DNA of 64,000 nucleotides from Pseudothermotoga thermarum DSM 5069 (lineage in GTDB: Bacteria; Thermotogota; Thermotogae; Thermotogales; DSM-5069). The stretch lies in contig NC_015707.1 in NCBI RefSeq assembly GCF_000217815.1, positions 1,662,014-1,726,013 on the forward strand. Reading direction: 5' to 3'. Below the pieces are notes generated by a model. It did no database searches and was not told where the DNA came from. It saw nothing but the letters and a program-made list of their open reading frames with translations. A program made the position numbers and the translations under genes. Of this stretch, positions 39,017-46,921 are shown one piece after another; position 1 is the stretch's first letter, and each line of letters starts with the position of its first letter.

Positions 39017-40301
39017 ACAGGATTATCCATGCCACAGCTGTTGCAATTATCAAGGAGAGTATGGTTCTTTCAATCCAGATAATCAAAAGCTCTGGGATTG
39101 TTATCGGAATTTCTGTGGAGAGAATACACGGAATAGATGCAGAGAAGAACAGTATTGCGGATATTGAAACAACTCCAACGACGAATCTGCTGATCAAAGA
39201 AGCGTTAACAGTTAGCAATGCTGGCAGGAACATCTCTGCAATTTCAACAGCAGAAGCCTTTGCAACCAAGAAAGCTTCAGGCAATCTTAAAAGTGCTGTG
39301 AACGGATAGAATATCCAAGCAATTGCATCAAAAACAGGTGTATAAGTGGCCAGAACCAAACCTATGAAACCTACGGACATGATTGTTGGAAGTATCGTCA
39401 AAGCCATTCGAAAACCTGCTTTCAAGTTTTGCCAGATTCCCTGCAAAAGTCCCGGTGCTTTTGAAGCTGTTGCAAGTGCTTCGTTCCACGCCACTGCAAA
39501 CAGATTCCCACGGATCTCGTGTTCTGGATTCGGTGTGCCAATGTAATCATCCTTTTTCTTGGAAAGAGGCCAAAGCCTTGCCGTTATTGCGGTGACAACA
39601 AAGGTCACAAAAAGTGTGGACCAGAAGAACTTGTTCCACATATCCATGAGTTTCAAAGTCCTTGCGACGATGATCATGAAGGTGGCAGATACCGTTGAAA
39701 ATCCTGTTGCTATTATTGCTGCTTCACGGATTGTGTATTTGCCTTCTTTGAAAACTTTGTTGGTTATCAGAAGTGCTATAGAGTAGCTACCAACGAACGA
39801 GGCAACAGCGTCGATTGCTGACCTGCCAGGCGTTTTGAAAACCGTTCTCATGACTGGTCTTAGGAAAGAACCTGTAAACTCCATCAATCCATATCCAACC
39901 AAGAAAGCCAGAAAAACAGAACCAATTGGAACAATTAATCCAACCGGAACAACCAGTCTGTTGAGCAAAAACGGTCCAATGTCTGGCCTCATCATCCAAC
40001 TGGGACCAGCTTTGAAATACACGAGAACTGCGATGACCGCGCCAAGAATTTTGAGAATCGCAAAAACAAACTCGGTCTTTGACTTTTTGTAGATTTTAGT
40101 GATCCACGGGAATACGGCTCCAATGATTGTCACCAATAGTCCATAAACGATGGCAACCTGTGTGAGATTGTTCCTAATCCATGTGACGATGTGATCCAAA
40201 GGAATCGATGATGTGTTGTTCAACTTGATTGGAATGAAGAACATAAAAATGCCTACAGCACTGAAAAATAAAAACTTCAACGCAGCCCTCGTCCTCTCCA
40301 C
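39015..40301 (-). CDS. YjiH-family membrane protein (nucleoside-recognition Gate domain)
   Basis: A protein of 428 aa with about ten membrane segments. The Gate-domain pattern is seen in LVGYGLMEFTGSFLRPVMRT followed by AVASFVGSYSIALLITNKVF, and again in the C-terminal half (PFTALLRLPEAFLVAKASAV). YjiH proteins are presumed transporters of small solutes but none is well characterised. The gene lies 62 bases downstream of hutU in the same direction, which makes uptake of histidine, urocanate or a breakdown product a reasonable guess, not more. Confidence 0.82.
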   Translation of the reverse strand: MERTRAALKFLFFSAVGIFMFFIPIKLNNTSSIPLDHIVTWIRNNLTQVAIVYGLLVTIIGAVFPWITKIYKKSKTEFVFAILKILGAVIAVLVYFKAGPSWMMRPDIGPFLLNRLVVPVGLIVPIGSVFLAFLVGYGLMEFTGSFLRPVMRTVFKTPGRSAIDAVASFVGSYSIALLITNKVFKEGKYTIREAAIIATGFSTVSATFMIIVARTLKLMDMWNKFFWSTLFVTFVVTAITARLWPLSKKKDDYIGTPNPEHEIRGNLFAVAWNEALATASKAPGLLQGIWQNLKAGFRMALTILPTIMSVGFIGLVLATYTPVFDAIAWIFYPFTALLRLPEAFLVAKASAVEIAEMFLPALLTVNASLISRFVVGVVSISAILFFSASIPCILSTEIPITIPELLIIWIERTILSLIIATAVAWIIL

Positions 40302-40363
40302 GGACGTTCCCTCCTCTCATGGTTTTGGCAGACTGCTGCCGATTTATGGGTGAAAAATTGTTT

Positions 40364-42034
40364 CTACTCTGCCATAGGATATCTCAAACCTTTTTTCTTA
40401 GCCGTTTCCCGAGCTATTTCATAGCCTGCGTCAAGGTGTCTTATGACCCCCAAACCAGAATCGTTCGTAAGAACTTTTTCAAGTTTTTGCCTTGCAAGCT
40501 CTGTGCCATCTGCAACAATCACCATTCCGGCGTGGATCGAATAACCTATGCCAACTCCTCCTCCGTGGTGCACCGAAACCCAAGTTGCACCGCTTGCCGT
40601 GTTCAGCAAAGCGTTTAGAATTGGCCAATCTGCTATTGCATCGCTACCGTCTTTCATCGCTTCCGTCTCCCTGTATGGCGAAGCAACTGAACCTGTATCG
40701 TGATGATCTCTACCTATGACTATTGGGGCCTTAAGCTGACCTTTCTTGACCATTTCGTTCATAGCAAGTCCCATCAAAGTTCTTTCTCCTTGTCCAAGCC
40801 AGCATATCCTTGCAGGTAATCCCTGGAACTTCACCTTTTGTTGAGCCATTGTTATCCATTTTCTCAAATGTTCGTCCTCTGGGAACAGTTCCAAAACCTT
40901 TTTGTCTGTTTCGTATATGTCTTGAGGATCCCCAGACAAAGCCACCCATCTGAACGGTCCTTTACCTTGGCAGAACAGATCTCTTATGTACTCTGGTACA
41001 TAACCTGGTATTTCAAACGCATCCTTCACACCGTGGTCATACGCAAGCCTTCTGATGTTGTTTCCATACTCAAATACCTTTGCTCCCTGTCTTTTCATTT
41101 CAAGTATCGCGTTCACATGGTCAACAACTGAATCGTAAACCATTCTCAAATATTCCTGTGGATTTTTCTTTCTAAGTTCCAAAGCTTCCTCGAAGCTTAT
41201 TCCCTTTGGAACATAACCGTTCAGCGGATCGTGCGCAGCCGTTTGATCTGTCACCACATCTGGAATAATTCCCATCTTAACAAGCTTTGGATGTATCTCT
41301 GCTGCGTTGCCAAGCAAACCTATTGACAGTGGTTTACCTTTTTTCATCGCTTCCTTCACCATTTTTAAAGCTTCGTCTAAATTGTCAGTCCATGTGTCAA
41401 GATAGCCTGTTTTCAAGCGTCGGTCTATCATTCTTTTGTCAACTTCTACAGCGAGAATCACTCCGTCGTTCATTGTAACCGCCAAAGGCTGAGCTCCACC
41501 CATTTCTCCAAGCCCTGCCGTTAGGACAAACCTGCCTCTCAACGTTCCACCAAAGTATTTGTTTGCAACTGCATGGAATGTTTCGTAAGTTCCCTGCAAG
41601 ATTCCCTGTGTTCCTATGTATATCCAGCTTCCAGCAGTCATTTGGCCGAACATTATCAAACCACGTTCTTCAAGTTCTCTGAAATATTCCCATGTCGCCC
41701 ACTTTGGAACCAAAAGCGAGTTGGCTATTAACACCCTTGGAGCCCATTCGTGGGTTTTGAAAACGGCAACAGGTTTTCCACTTTGAATCAACAAAGTTTC
41801 GTCGTTTTCCAAAACCTTTAACGTTTCAACTATCTTGTCAAAACATTCCCAGTTTCTTGCCGCTTTTCCACTACCACCGTAAACGATCAAATTCATCGGA
41901 TCTCTTGCAACCTCTGGATCAAGGTTGTTCATGAGCATCCTCATAGCTGCTTCAGTTTGCCAGCTTTTACAGGTAAGCTGGCTTCCGCGCGGGGCTCTTA
42001 CAACTCTTGGTTGACTTTTCTGTTTTTCAACCAC
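40364..42034 (-). CDS. hutU: Urocanate hydratase HutU
   Basis: HutU adds water to urocanate to give imidazolone propionate, the second step of histidine breakdown, using tightly bound NAD+. A protein of 556 aa, normal length. It shows [40 protein letters not shown] (the NAD-binding Gly-rich region), [17 protein letters not shown] and [15 protein letters not shown] with the active-site cysteine region. No hutH, hutI or hutG is present in the window; the downstream neighbour is the YjiH membrane protein. Confidence 0.97.
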   Translation of the reverse strand: MVEKQKSQPRVVRAPRGSQLTCKSWQTEAAMRMLMNNLDPEVARDPMNLIVYGGSGKAARNWECFDKIVETLKVLENDETLLIQSGKPVAVFKTHEWAPRVLIANSLLVPKWATWEYFRELEERGLIMFGQMTAGSWIYIGTQGILQGTYETFHAVANKYFGGTLRGRFVLTAGLGEMGGAQPLAVTMNDGVILAVEVDKRMIDRRLKTGYLDTWTDNLDEALKMVKEAMKKGKPLSIGLLGNAAEIHPKLVKMGIIPDVVTDQTAAHDPLNGYVPKGISFEEALELRKKNPQEYLRMVYDSVVDHVNAILEMKRQGAKVFEYGNNIRRLAYDHGVKDAFEIPGYVPEYIRDLFCQGKGPFRWVALSGDPQDIYETDKKVLELFPEDEHLRKWITMAQQKVKFQGLPARICWLGQGERTLMGLAMNEMVKKGQLKAPIVIGRDHHDTGSVASPYRETEAMKDGSDAIADWPILNALLNTASGATWVSVHHGGGVGIGYSIHAGMVIVADGTELARQKLEKVLTNDSGLGVIRHLDAGYEIARETAKKKGLRYPMAE

Positions 42035-42229
42035 TTTAATTCACCTCCTTTTAACATACATTTTACTACATATATTTTACTGATTTTACTTGAAGAATCA
42101 AAGTTGTTGGGCTGCAAGAAAATTGGTTATAATGTCTTACAGTAAGAGCCACTTGACAGTTTAAACGACTTTACTCTTTACGCTTGGATTTCCACTTGTT
42201 GGTCAACTAACTTAAGGGGGAAATTGCTG

Positions 42230-42481
42230 ATGAAAAACTTAGATACCCCAACTGAGCTGGAAAAAGCTCAAATTGAAATTCTAAGGAAAATGCCTCCTGA
42301 AAAACGTTTGAAGATGTCAATCGAACTGACTGAAAACACGATAAAATTACTCAAAGAAGGCGTGAGAAATCGTCATCCTGAGTACAGCGACGAAGAAGTT
42401 AAGTTTGCAGTTATAAAGATTTTGCTGGGTGAAGAACTTTTCAAGAAAGTATATCCTCAATTCAAGGAGATTAAACCATGA
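42230..42481 (+). CDS. Small protein paired with a nucleotidyltransferase (candidate antitoxin or toxin partner)
   Basis: A protein of 83 aa from ATG 42230 (aaggggg 9 bases upstream; a TTG at 42224 is too close to it). It is all helical by composition: TELEKAQIEILRKMPPEKRL, then ELTENTIKLLKEGVRNRHPE and FAVIKILLGEELFKKVYPQF. I do not recognise it as a known DNA-binding antitoxin. Its stop overlaps the ATG of the nucleotidyltransferase gene by 4 bases (ATGA). Tight coupling of a small helical protein to a nucleotidyltransferase beside a defence region is the pattern of a toxin-antitoxin pair. A TTGTTG / TATAAT promoter (about 42105-42134) can be drawn upstream. Confidence 0.7.
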   Translation: MKNLDTPTELEKAQIEILRKMPPEKRLKMSIELTENTIKLLKEGVRNRHPEYSDEEVKFAVIKILLGEELFKKVYPQFKEIKP

Positions 42482-43047
42482 GTATTGAGGAAATCTTAAA
42501 AGAAGTGTTAGAAAAGCTTGAGAGGAATAACATAGAGTACATGATAACTGGTTCACTTGCGAGCAATATTCATGGTGTGCCACGAACCACATTTGATGCA
42601 GATATCGTGATTTCTGCAAATTTTGAAAATTTGAAAAAATTCATAGATGAAATAAAAAACAGTTTTTACGTGGATTTAGATATGGTAAGAGATGCTTTCG
42701 AGCGGAAAAGCATTTTTAACTTGATCCATTATGAGACGGGGTTTAAGATAGATTTCATCGTAAAAAAGCAAGGTGCTCATTTTGATATGGAATTTGAGAG
42801 GCGGAGGGCTTATACATTTGCAGGTAGAAAATGCTTTTTTGCATCACCCGAAGATACAATACTTTCGAAGCTTTTGTGGGCAAAAATTGGGGAATCTGAA
42901 AAGCAATTTCGGGATGCTTTGGGAGTAGCGAAGATACAAGCCGAGAACCTGGATTTTGAATATCTTCAGAAGTCAGCAGAAAATCTGGGAATTAAAGACA
43001 TGCTTGAAAAGTTGATAGAACAACTAAGGCGAGCCAACTTAGGTTGA
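42478..43047 (+). CDS. Nucleotidyltransferase-fold protein (AbiEii / DUF6036-like)
   Basis: A protein of 189 aa. The nucleotidyltransferase core is EYMITGSLASNIHGVPRTTF followed by DADIVI (GS, then DAD after 13 residues) at about residues 20-45. A third acidic position is likely in the KIDFIVKK strand (about 91). FFASPEDTILSKLLWAK fits the helical part after the palm. This family includes toxin components that nucleotidylate tRNA or protein. It is coupled to the small gene upstream. The remnant of a second cas6 follows on the other strand. Confidence 0.82.
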   Translation: MSIEEILKEVLEKLERNNIEYMITGSLASNIHGVPRTTFDADIVISANFENLKKFIDEIKNSFYVDLDMVRDAFERKSIFNLIHYETGFKIDFIVKKQGAHFDMEFERRRAYTFAGRKCFFASPEDTILSKLLWAKIGESEKQFRDALGVAKIQAENLDFEYLQKSAENLGIKDMLEKLIEQLRRANLG

Positions 43048-43072
43048 GGAATGCTATAAATAAATTGGTATC

Positions 43073-43430
43073 TACCCAGCAAACATTCTCAACCATCCAA
43101 AATCTTCGTAGAGTTCTTTTCACCAAAACCGCCTTCGTATCCTATTTTGATCAATCAACATCGTCTTCCACTTCGAACGGAAAAAGACAGGCTTTAACGA
43201 GAGATTCAAGGTGGACTCTGTGCCTGGGGAGGATCGAAAAAACACCGTTTTCTCTTTTCTGTTGAAACTTTTCGATCTTTTCGAACCTATTTCTGCCAAT
43301 GAACATGTTTTTGAGAAAGATGTTCTTTCTGTTTAATCGAAATACCTGTGTCGCTATTAAGCAATTGCGTGTGAATGACGAGGTTGTTGTAAGATATTTT
43401 TTGGTCATCGTTTTTCATTGACGGCAAATG
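43073..43430 (-). pseudogene. cas6: Decayed second cas6, C-terminal part
   Basis: The minus-strand translation of 43151-43408 ends ENGVFSILPRHRVHLESLVK, then ACLFPFEVEDDVD and a stop. The intact Cas6 nearby reads FIKACLFPFEVEGDVELIKI. Past the stop, and in another frame, GGFGEKNS and MVENVC match the glycine-rich loop and C-terminus of Cas6 (AGFGEKNAMGFGMVECV). At least two frame changes separate these blocks. The N-terminal half is missing. DNA identity to the intact gene is partial, so this is a diverged second Cas6, not a recent copy. Confidence 0.8.
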
Positions 43431-43516
43431 TCGGGCACTAAATTATCCGAACCCCTGTTTTGCAGCAGTAAATTGAAAACATAATAAGGATTGCTTTAAA
43501 AGAAAGGTAGGGTATT

Positions 43517-43834
43517 ATGAGAGCTACTGGTAAGAAAAGTGTGAAATTGGAAGACATTAAAAGAATTCTTGCTGAAAACAAAAAAAGATTGCAGGAAAAG
43601 TATGGAATTAAAGAGATAGCGATATTTGGTTCTTTTGCAAGAGGGGACGAAACATCAAAGAGCGATATAGATATTCTATTGGAATTTGAAAGACCCATAG
43701 GATGGGAGTTTGTGGATTTATGCGAAGAGCTTGAAAACTTGTTGGGATTAAAGGTTGATGTTCTTACTAAGAATGCGCTGATGAGCAAACCAGCTTTGTG
43801 GGAGTCTATAAGAAAGGATATTGTGTATGTCTAA
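43517..43834 (+). CDS. mntA: MntA-type minimal nucleotidyltransferase (antitoxin)
   Basis: A protein of 105 aa with the signature GSFARGDETSKSDIDILLEF, i.e. GS-x10-DxD, and a further Asp in LKVDVLT. In HepT/MntA systems this enzyme neutralises the HEPN toxin by adding AMP units to a tyrosine of the toxin. The ATG at 43517 follows gaaaggtagggt. It overlaps the hepT gene by 8 bases, as is typical for the pair. The pair sits between the cas6 pseudogene and cas6. Confidence 0.92.
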   Translation: MRATGKKSVKLEDIKRILAENKKRLQEKYGIKEIAIFGSFARGDETSKSDIDILLEFERPIGWEFVDLCEELENLLGLKVDVLTKNALMSKPALWESIRKDIVYV

Positions 43835-44171
43835 AAGAAATGTAAAACTCTTCGTTGAAGATATGCTTAACGCTATTGAGAAAATAGAAAAATACTGCAA
43901 GGGGATAGGAAGTTATGAAGAATTCTCTAAACAGGATATCGTAGTTGATGCAGTATTAAGGAATCTTGAAATTATTGGGGAAGCTGCATCCAAAATTCCA
44001 GAAAATATCCGTAGCAGGTTTTCTGAAATACCGTGGAAAAGAGTTGTAGGATTAAGAAACATAATTGTTCATGGATATTTTGTGGTGGATTTGCAAATAG
44101 TCTGGAGAATTATTACTTCTCAACTTCCTGAATTAAGAATCGCTTTGGAAAAAATGAGGGCTGAATTATGA
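43827..44171 (+). CDS. hepT: HepT-type HEPN ribonuclease toxin
   Basis: A protein of 114 aa from ATG 43827. The RX4HXY motif is present as RNIIVHGY (about residues 77-84): Arg and His form the RNase site and Tyr is the residue AMPylated by MntA in characterised pairs. NLEIIGEAASKIPENIRSRF before it is typical of the family. The start overlaps mntA, so the antitoxin is made first. Confidence 0.93.
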   Translation: MSKRNVKLFVEDMLNAIEKIEKYCKGIGSYEEFSKQDIVVDAVLRNLEIIGEAASKIPENIRSRFSEIPWKRVVGLRNIIVHGYFVVDLQIVWRIITSQLPELRIALEKMRAEL

Positions 44172-44208
44172 ATATCAAAAAGACTTTACCCCCGCTTTCG
44201 ACTTTAAA

Positions 44209-44955
44209 TCAAACGCACTCAACCATTCCAAACCCCATAGCGTTTTTTTCACCAAAGCCGGCCTCATAACCTATCTTGATCAGTTCAACATCACCTTCAA
44301 CTTCAAATGGAAACAGGCAGGCTTTGATGAATGTATCTTTTATTTGAATAAGCTTGGTAATTTTACTTCTTGAGGAAATATATTCCCAATCTGGATAAAT
44401 CTTCACACTGCCTGTAGATTCTTTGCCATATATCGCCATAAATTTCTTTTTCAGATTTCTTTCAAACGCATTTTGGTACTCTGGATCACTTGGTACCAAA
44501 TATTTATGCGATAACTTACCTTTGAATTCCACCGGGATGCTCAAAACCATTGGTGAAAGCATTTTGAACTTCATCCTACTTGAAAATTCGATGTTTGTTG
44601 GTACCTCAATTTCAACGATCTCGAAATTCTCGCCGCAAATTTCCAAATATGGTTTTTGCAAAAGAGAACTCATGAAAGCCTTCAAAAAATCGTCGTTGAT
44701 CGAACTGACAAACCAAGTTCCCTTGCAACCTTCTTTCAATATCAAAACATCTTTGTTAACAGTGTACATAGTCAAAAAAAGTTGTGAAAACGTGAAAAGT
44801 TTGAAACCGCCGTATCCTGATTCGTGCAGAATACTGGCGAGAGCTTCGTCTGCTATTTTCAAGCGCTTGTATATGAAAGCAGCCAGATGGTAGTTGTAGT
44901 TTAAAGGTATTGAGCAGGGATAGGCAGAAAAGGAAATTTTCAGCCTCAAAAGCAT
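44209..44955 (-). CDS. cas6: CRISPR repeat endoribonuclease Cas6
   Basis: Cas6 cuts the array transcript in each repeat, leaving an 8-nt 5' handle. A protein of 248 aa with two RAMP folds: PLNYNYHLAAFIYKRL and ASILHESGYGGFKLFTFSQL at the N-terminus, and the C-terminal glycine-rich loop GYEAGFGEKNAMGFGMVE. It is on the strand opposite to the other cas genes, about 200 bases from cas4, so it has its own promoter. A decayed relative lies at 43.1-43.4 kb. Confidence 0.93.
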   Translation of the reverse strand: MLLRLKISFSAYPCSIPLNYNYHLAAFIYKRLKIADEALASILHESGYGGFKLFTFSQLFLTMYTVNKDVLILKEGCKGTWFVSSINDDFLKAFMSSLLQKPYLEICGENFEIVEIEVPTNIEFSSRMKFKMLSPMVLSIPVEFKGKLSHKYLVPSDPEYQNAFERNLKKKFMAIYGKESTGSVKIYPDWEYISSRSKITKLIQIKDTFIKACLFPFEVEGDVELIKIGYEAGFGEKNAMGFGMVECV

Positions 44956-45155
44956 CCCCTTTCATATTTTATCATAGGTGGTGATGACAACTTTTGCGTA
45001 ACCTAAGTGACGATGTTGGAGTATTTCCAAGTCGATTTTTTGCAAAATTAACTTTTTGGTATAATTTTCATGAACGAGATTCTTAGCCGTGGGGGGATAT
45101 CCGCACCCAATAAAAACCACAACCTTTATATTGCTTTTTGTATTGAGGTGAGCGT

Positions 45156-45647
45156 ATGGTAACAGGTTCATCCTTGCTCAGCTACACAGTTTGTAAAAGG
45201 CAAGCTTGGTTGATGCAGAGAAATGTTGAGCCAGACCAAGCGAACGAATACCTCGTGATCGGAAGACTCATACATTCTGAGTCATATAAGGATAAAGCTA
45301 TCAGAGAAATTACCTTACCAGGTATGAAAATAGATCTTGTCTGGGAATCCGGAGGTTTGACAATTGTCGGCGAAATCAAGAAATCTTCTCGGTATCTTAA
45401 AGGAGCAAAGTTACAATTGTTATTCTATCTTAGCGAATTACGAAAAAGGGGAATAAAAGCAGTTGGGAAAATATTGATACCCAAAGAAAAAAAACAGATC
45501 AACGTGGAACTTACAGAAGAAAACCTTAAAGAGCTTTATACAGCCATTGAAGAGCTTGAGGAATTATCAAAGATTGAAAAGATTCCTCCAAAGAAGCGAA
45601 CCAGCTTTTGCACGAAATGTGGCTTTGAAGAATTCTGCTGGTCATGA
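45156..45647 (+). CDS. cas4: CRISPR adaptation protein Cas4
   Basis: A protein of 163 aa of the RecB-nuclease family with an iron-sulphur cluster. The first cysteine is in YTVCKRQAWLM (about 11), and the last three are in FCTKCGFEEFCWS at the C-terminus. The nuclease motifs are HSE (about 47), DLVWESG and GEIKKSSRYLKGAKLQLLFY (E, K and Q of motif III). Cas4 trims pre-spacers and helps choose those with a PAM. It is the first gene of the rightward cas run, with gaggtgagcgt before the ATG. Confidence 0.95.
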   Translation: MVTGSSLLSYTVCKRQAWLMQRNVEPDQANEYLVIGRLIHSESYKDKAIREITLPGMKIDLVWESGGLTIVGEIKKSSRYLKGAKLQLLFYLSELRKRGIKAVGKILIPKEKKQINVELTEENLKELYTAIEELEELSKIEKIPPKKRTSFCTKCGFEEFCWS

Positions 45648-45658
45648 GGTGGTAACCT

Positions 45659-46639
45659 TTGGAACCGGTGTACATTTTCTCAAGCGGTTTTTTGAGAAGA
45701 AAGAACGAAACCCTTGTTTTGGAAACAGAACAAGGCAGCAAGTACATTCCAGTTGAAAATGTCTCTGAAATAAAGATCTTTGGCGAAGTTGATATCAATA
45801 AAAGAGCTCTTGAATTTCTCACCGAAAAGAGTATTGTTGTTCACTTTTTCAATTACTATGGGTACTACGTAGGTACTTTCTATCCTCGTGAACATCTGAA
45901 CAGCGGCTATGTGATCTTAAAGCAGGCTGAATTTTATCTTAACCCCGCAAAAAGGTTAAACCTGGCAAAAAAATTTGTGTTCGGCGCCATTAAGAACGCG
46001 ATAAACGTTCTTAAATCCCGAAACGAGAATCTTGAATCAGAGATTAAGAAAATTCAGGAACATCTATCGTTAATAGACAAGTGTGATTCAATTGAGCAAT
46101 TAATGGCTATCGAAGGTAATGTAAAGGAAATCTATTATTCCTGCTTTGACAAAATCCTTCAAGGATCAGATTTTGTGTTTGAAAGAAGGACAAGACAGCC
46201 TCCTGAAAACGAATTGAATGCAATGATTAGCTTTGGAAACTCGTTGTTGTATACTTCTGTTCTTTCGGAAATATACAAAACACACCTAGATCCAAGGATA
46301 GGTTATCTTCATACAACGAATAATCGCAGATTCACATTAAACCTAGATGTTGCTGAGATTTTCAAGCCAGTCATTGTTGATAGGTTGATCTTTGCTCTTG
46401 TAAATAGAAAACAAATAAAGAAAAATGATTTTGAACCAATTGTCAACGGACTTGTTTTAAAAGAAAAAGCAAGACAAACTTTCATTCGAGCCTTTGAAGA
46501 TAGACTTAAAGAAACTGTTTACCATCGAAGTCTAAAACGAAACGTTTCTTATAGAAGCCTGATAAGAATGGAAATTTATAAAATAGAAAAACATTTGATG
46601 GAAGATGAGGAGTACAAACCGTATATTTTCGAGGGATAA
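45659..46639 (+). CDS. cas1: CRISPR integrase Cas1 (type I-B)
   Basis: A protein of 326 aa that integrates spacers with Cas2. The metal site is Glu in PPENELNAMISFGNS (about 184), His in RIGYLHTTNNRRFTL (about 217) and Asp/Glu in NLDVAEIFKPVIVDRL (about 227-231). The start is TTG at 45659 with gaggtgg upstream. It is followed by cas2 after 2 bases. Confidence 0.97.
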   Translation: MEPVYIFSSGFLRRKNETLVLETEQGSKYIPVENVSEIKIFGEVDINKRALEFLTEKSIVVHFFNYYGYYVGTFYPREHLNSGYVILKQAEFYLNPAKRLNLAKKFVFGAIKNAINVLKSRNENLESEIKKIQEHLSLIDKCDSIEQLMAIEGNVKEIYYSCFDKILQGSDFVFERRTRQPPENELNAMISFGNSLLYTSVLSEIYKTHLDPRIGYLHTTNNRRFTLNLDVAEIFKPVIVDRLIFALVNRKQIKKNDFEPIVNGLVLKEKARQTFIRAFEDRLKETVYHRSLKRNVSYRSLIRMEIYKIEKHLMEDEEYKPYIFEG

Positions 46640-46641
46640 AG

Positions 46642-46902
46642 ATGTACGTAATAGTTTGTTATGACATAGAAGTTGAAAGAGTCGCAAAAGCTTTAAAAAT
46701 TTGTAGGAAGTATCTAAACTGGGTACAAAACTCGGTTTTTGAAGGACAAATAACAAGAGGAAATCTTGAGCGATTAAAACATGAACTATCAAAAATCGTC
46801 AAAGATAGCGATAGTATCAGATTCTACATATTCCAAAGTGAAGATGTCTTCGAACTCGAAATTTTGGGACAAGACAAATGCATGAACGATCTTATAATTT
46901 GA
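46642..46902 (+). CDS. cas2: CRISPR adaptation protein Cas2
   Basis: A protein of 86 aa of the ferredoxin-like fold: MYVIVCYDIEVERVAKALKI, then WVQNSVFEGQITRGNLERLK and DSIRFYIFQ. It bridges two Cas1 dimers during spacer capture. The gene is preceded by a good RBS (agggataaag is weak; translation is probably coupled to cas1). Confidence 0.96.
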   Translation: MYVIVCYDIEVERVAKALKICRKYLNWVQNSVFEGQITRGNLERLKHELSKIVKDSDSIRFYIFQSEDVFELEILGQDKCMNDLII

Positions 46903-46921
46903 AAACTTGGAGGTGGTACAC

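Noticed and set aside
43044-43265. 73-codon plus-strand frame after the nucleotidyltransferase gene
   Set aside because: It is antisense to the cas6 pseudogene and shows no coding pattern of its own.
43425-43460. aattatccgaac, similar to the complement of the DNA just outside the IS256 left end (gttcggataatt)
   Set aside because: About 13 bases only, with no transposase remnant next to it; too short to call an insertion trace.
45060-45110. G-rich segment with ggatatcc palindrome between cas6 and cas4 as a possible regulatory RNA
   Set aside because: The pairing possible is short and imperfect, and I see no terminator; not enough to call a riboswitch or small RNA.
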